This document shows, in pieces, positions 59,553 through 64,000 of a DNA stretch of 64,000 nt. Below the pieces are notes generated by a model. That model worked only from the letters and a program-made list of their open reading frames with translations, was not told where the DNA came from and did no database searches. Position numbers and translations under genes: made by a program. Location of the stretch: the NCBI GenBank assembly GCA_038049695.1, contig CP142452.1, positions 29,934,501 to 29,998,500 of the forward strand. The letters run 5' to 3'. Source of the stretch: Cinnamomum chago. Lineage: Eukaryota > Streptophyta > Magnoliopsida > Laurales > Lauraceae. Positions within the stretch are counted from its first letter, which is position 1. Every line of letters starts with the position of its first letter.

Positions 59553-60957
59553 ACGCTCGTTTTCAAGGTTTTAAGCTAACGTTCTAACCTAAACCTAGCT
59601 TCCAACTGTGCGGGCAATCCGGGATTCGGAATCTCATTCCGTCAGTTCCTGTGAGCCATGAATGACTAGGGTCCCGTGCCCGTCAAGTTTCACGGTCAAC
59701 AGATCCCGTTTGGTCATTTTGTGCCCCCGGAGGCTCGTTTTCTAGGTATTAAGATAACGTTTTAACTTCAACCAACGTTCCAACTGTACGGGCAATCCGA
59801 GATTCGAATCTTGTTCCGTCAACTCCTGTAAGTCATTCATGACTAGGGGCCCGTGCCCGTCAAGTTTCGAGGGCAACAGAGCCCGTTTTCTCATTTTGGG
59901 CGCTCGTAGGCTCGTTTTATAGGGTTTAAGCTAACGTTTCAACTATACGGGCAATCTGGGATTTAGAATCTCGTTCTGTCAGTTCTTACAAGTCATGAAT
60001 GAGTAGGGGCCCGTGGCTGTCAAGTATCACGGGCAACGGACCCCGTTTGCTGATTTTGTGCGCCCGGAGGTTCGTTTTCTAGGTTTTAAGCTAACGTTCT
60101 TACTTAAATCTACGTTCTAACTATACGGGCAATCCGGGACTCGTAATCTCGTTCCGTCAGTTCCTGTAAGTGATGAATGACTAGAGGCCCGTTTCGCCGA
60201 GTTTCAGGGGCAACGGAGCCCGTTTGCTCATTTTGGGCTCATGGAAGTTTGTTTTCTAGGTTTTAAGTTAACGATCTAACTTAAACCTACGTTTCATATG
60301 TACGGAAAATCCGGGATTCGGAACCTCGTTCCGTCAGTTCTTGCAACTGATGAATGACTAGGTGTCCGTGCCCGTAAAGTTTCACGGGCGACGGAGCCAG
60401 TTAGCTCATTTTGGGCGCTTGGAGGCTTATTTTCTAGGTTTAAGCTAACGTTCTAACTTTTAAACCTACGTTTCAACTGTACGGACCATCCGGAATTTAG
60501 AATCTCGATCTGTCAGTTCCTACAAGTCATGAATGACTACGGACCCGTGCCCGTCAAATTTCACGGGCAACGGACCCCGTTTGCTCATTAAGGGGCCCCG
60601 GAGGCTCGTTTTCTAGATTTAAAGCTAACGTTCTAACTTAAACCTGCGTTTCAACCGTACGGGAAATCCGGTAATCGAATTCTCGTTCTCTCAGTTCCTG
60701 CAAGTCGTGAATGACTAGGAGCCCGTGCCCGTCAAGTCTCCCAGTAAACGGAGCCCGTTTGCTTATTTTGGGCGCCCGGACTTTCGTTTTCTATGTTTTA
60801 AGCTAACGTTCTAACTTAAACTTACGTTTCGACTGTACGTGCAATCCGGGATTCGGGATCTCGTGCCGTCAATTCCTGTAAGTCATGAATGACTAGGGGC
60901 CCGTGCCCGGCAAGTTTATAGGGCAATGGAGCCCGCTTTCTCATTTTGGGCGCTTGG
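59553..60957 (+). repeat. 8-mer satellite HOR unit R3 (1405 bp)
   Basis: Eight monomers m1 to m8. It is about 18 bp short because of a deletion at 59931-59945 between two acgtt repeats in the m3 monomer. Confidence 0.87.
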
Positions 60958-62381
60958 AGGCTCGTTTTCAAGGTTTTAAGCTAACGTTCAAACGTAAACA
61001 TAGCTTCCAACTGTGCGGGCAATCCGGGATTCGGAATCTCATTCCGTCTGTTCCTGTGAGCCATGAATGACTAGGGTCCCGTGCCCGTCAAGTTTCACGG
61101 TCAACAGATCCCGTTTGGTCATTTTGTGCCCCCGGAGGCTCGTTTTTTAGGTTTTAAGATAACGTTTTAACTTCAACCAACGTTCCAACTGTACGGGCAA
61201 TCCGAGATTCGGAATCTTGTTCCGTCAACTCCTGTAAGTCATTTATGACTAGGGGCCCGTGCCTGTCAAGTTTCGAGGGCAACGGAGCCCGTTTTCTCAT
61301 TTTGGGCGATCGTAGGCTCGTTTTATAGGGTTTAAGCTAATGTTCTAACCTAAACCTACGTTTCAACTATACGGGCAATCCGGGATTTAGAATCTCGTTC
61401 TGTCAGTTCTTACAAGTCATGAATGTGTAGGGGCCCGTGGCTGTCAAGTATGACGGGCAACAGACCCCGTTTGCTGATTTTGTGCTCCCGGAGGTTCGTT
61501 TTCTAGGTTTTAAGCTAACGTTCTAACTTAAATCTACGTTCTAACTATACGGGCAATCCGGGACTCGTAATCTCGTTCCGTCAGTTCCTGTAAGTGATGA
61601 ATGACTAGAGGCCCGTTTCGCCGAGTTTCAGGGGCAACGGAGCCCGTTTGCTCATTTTGGGCTCATGGAAGTTTGTTTTCTAGGTTTTAAGTTAACGATC
61701 TAACTTAAACCTACGTTTCATATGTACGGAAAATCCGGGATTCGGAACCTCGTTCCGTCAGTTCTTGCAACTGATGAATGACTAGGTGTCCGTGCCCGTA
61801 AAGTTTCACGGGCGACGGAGCCAGTTAGCTCATTTTGGGCGCTTGGAGGCTTATTTTCTAGGTTTAAGCTAACGTTCTAACTTTTAAACCTACGTTTCAA
61901 CTGTACGGACCATCCGGAATTTAGAATCTCGATCTGTCAGTTCCTACAAGTCATGAATGACTACGGACCCGTGCCCGTCAAATTTCACGGGCAACGGACT
62001 CCGTTTGCTCATTAAGGGGCCCCGGAGGCTCGTTTTCTAGATTTAAAGCTAACGTTCTAACTTAAACCTGCGTTTCAACCGTACGGGAAATCCGGTAATC
62101 GAATTCTCGTTCTGTCAGTTCCTGCAAGTCGTGAATGACTACGAGCCCGTGCCCGTCAAGTCTCCCAGTCAACAGAGCCCGTTTGCTTATTTTGGGCGCC
62201 CGGACTTTCGTTTTCTATGTTTTAAGCTAACGTTCTAACTTAAACTTACGTTTTGACTGTACGTGCAATCCGGGATTCGGGATCTCGTGCCGTCAATTCC
62301 TGTAAGTCATGAATGACTAGGGGCCCGTGCCCGGCAAGTTTCTAATGCAATGGAGCCCGCTTTCTCATTTTGGGCGCTTGG
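60958..62381 (+). repeat. 8-mer satellite HOR unit R4 (1424 bp)
   Basis: Eight monomers m1 to m8 with no large indel. It is very similar to R3 and R5, with scattered single-base changes. Confidence 0.87.
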
Positions 62382-63804
62382 AAGCTCGTTTTCAAGGTTT
62401 TAAGCTAACGTTCTAACCTAAACCTAGCTTCCAACTGTGCGGGCAATCCGGGATTCGGAATCTCATTCCGTCAGTTCCTGTGAGCAATGAATGACTAGGG
62501 TCCCGTGCCCGTCAAGTTTCACGGTCAACAGATCCCGTTTGGTCATTTTGTGCCCCCGGAGGCTCGTTTTATAGGTTTTAAGATAACGTTTTAACTTCAA
62601 CCAACGTTCCAACTGTACGGGCAATCCGAGATTCGAATCTTGTTCCGTCAACTCCTGTAAGTCATTTATGACTTGGTGCCCGTGCCCGTCAAGTTTCAAG
62701 GGCAACGGAGCCCGTTTTCTCATTTTGGGCGCTCGTAGGCTCGTTTTATAGGGTTTAAGCTAATGTTCTAACCTAAACCTACGTGTCAACTATACGGACA
62801 ATCCGGGATTTAGAATCTCGTTCTGTCAGTTCTTACAAGTCATTAATAAGTCGGGGCCCGTGGCTGTCAAGTATCACGGGCAACGAACCCCGTTTGCTGA
62901 TTTTGTGCGCCCGGAGGTTCGTTTTCTAGGTTTTAAGCTAACGTTCTAATTTAAATCTACGTTCTAACTATACGGGCAATCCGGGACTCGTAATCTCGTT
63001 CCGTCAGTTCCTGTAAGTGATGAATGACTAGAGGCCCGTTTCGCCGAGTTTCAGGGGCAACGGAGCCCGTTTGCTCATTTTGGGCTCATGGAAGTTTGTT
63101 TTCTAGGTTTTAAGTTAACGATCTAACTTAAACCTACGTTTCATATGTACGGAAAATCCGGGATTCGGAACCTCATTCCGTCAGTTCTCGCAAGTGATGA
63201 ATGACTAGGTGTCCGTGCCCGTAAAGTTTCACGGGCGACGGAGCCAGTTAGCTCATTTTGGGCGCTTGGAGGCTTATTTTCTAGGTTTAAGCTAACGTTC
63301 TAACTTTTAAACCTACGTTTCAACTGTACGGACCATCCGGAATTTAGAATCTCGATCTGTCAGTTCCTACAAGTCATGAATGACTACGGACCCGTGCCCG
63401 TCAAATTTCACGGGCAACGGACCCCGTGTGCTCATTGAGGGGCCCCGGAGGCTCGTTTTCTAGATTTAAAGCTAACGTTTTAACTTAAACCTATGTTTCA
63501 ACCGTACGGGAAATCCGGTAATCGAATTCTCGTTCTGTCAGTTCCTGCAAGTCAAGAATGAATAGGAGCCCGTGCCCGTCAAGTCTCCCAGGCAACGGAG
63601 CCCGTTTGCTTATTTTGGGCGCCCGGACTTTCGTTTTCTATGTTTTAAGCTAACGTTCTAACTTAAACTTACGTTTCGACTGTACGTGCAATACGGGATT
63701 CGGGATCTCGCGCCGTCAATTCCTGTAAGTCATGAATGACTAGGGGCCCGTGCCCGGCAAGTTTCTAGGGCAATGGAGCCCGCTTTCTCACATTGGGAGC
63801 TTGG
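62382..63804 (+). repeat. 8-mer satellite HOR unit R5 (1423 bp)
   Basis: Eight monomers m1 to m8. The open frame at 62463-62723 on the minus strand is a chance frame through the repeat. Confidence 0.87.
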
Positions 63805-64000
63805 AGGCTCGTTTTTAAGGTTTTAAGCTAACGTTCTAACCTAAACCTAGCTTCCAAATGTGCGGGCAATCCGGGATTCGGAATCTCATTCCGTCAGTTC
63901 CTGTGAGCCATGAATGACTAGGGTCCCGTGCCCGTCAAGTTTCACGGTCAACAGATCTCGTTTGGTCATTTTGTGCCCCCGGAGGCTCGTTTTCTAGGCT
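63805..64000 (+). repeat. 8-mer satellite HOR unit R6 (partial, cut by window end)
   Basis: The m1 monomer and the first bases of m2. The array clearly continues beyond the window. Confidence 0.85.

Noticed and set aside
1..64000. CENP-B-box-like match (ttccaactgtacggg type)
   Set aside because: Core positions mismatch the NTTCGNNNNANNCGGGN motif, and plants are not known to use it.
1..64000. Telomere-like cctaaacc words in the monomers
   Set aside because: They are only one to one and a half degenerate units within taacctaaaccta and never form a tandem CCCTAAA run.
1..64000. CRISPR array
   Set aside because: The repeats are contiguous 178-bp monomers with no unique spacers and no cas genes.

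Overview
This window looks like plant heterochromatin, very probably (peri)centromeric. Almost all of it is one tandem satellite with a monomer of about 178 bp, always in the same orientation. The only other DNA is L1-type non-LTR retrotransposon (LINE) sequence on the minus strand. The LINE ORF2 has the plant arrangement: an endonuclease, a reverse transcriptase, then a CX2CX8HX4C zinc-knuckle region of the zf-RVT type. That suggests a land plant, probably a eudicot; the species cannot be named. I see no host gene, rRNA, tRNA, CRISPR array or bacterial feature.

The satellite is organised in tiers. Eight diagnostic monomer types (called m1 to m8 here) follow each other in a fixed order and form a higher-order repeat (HOR) of about 1.42 kb. 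A 7-mer form of about 1.24 kb exists in which m1 and m2 are fused into one hybrid monomer. One 7-mer plus two 8-mers make a 23-monomer unit of 4.09 kb. The left 17.8 kb is a mosaic of 7-mers, 8-mers and recombination scars. The right end (55673-64000) is a clean run of 8-mers.

One LINE (LINE-A, 4301 bp, flanked by a 17-bp target-site duplication) inserted into an m6 monomer of a 23-mer unit. The satellite and LINE together were then amplified as an 8.40-kb compound unit. Three complete LINE-A copies (21950-26250, 30351-34651, 38758-43058) have identical insertion junctions and share one frameshift between the reverse transcriptase and the C-terminal region. A fourth unit contains only the 54-bp 3' tip of the LINE, followed by an inverted 270-bp internal piece between 18-bp inverted repeats, and then satellite resumes. 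The HOR copy just upstream of the first LINE still has the empty target site at 17844-17860.

A second, different, strongly 5'-truncated LINE (LINE-B, 58476-59497) sits in one 8-mer unit and was not amplified. It shares with LINE-A the zinc knuckle, a C-terminal domain that resembles a decayed RNase H, and a 3'-UTR hairpin. Together the window records LINE insertion into a satellite, capture of the LINE by HOR amplification, and later breakdown of one unit.
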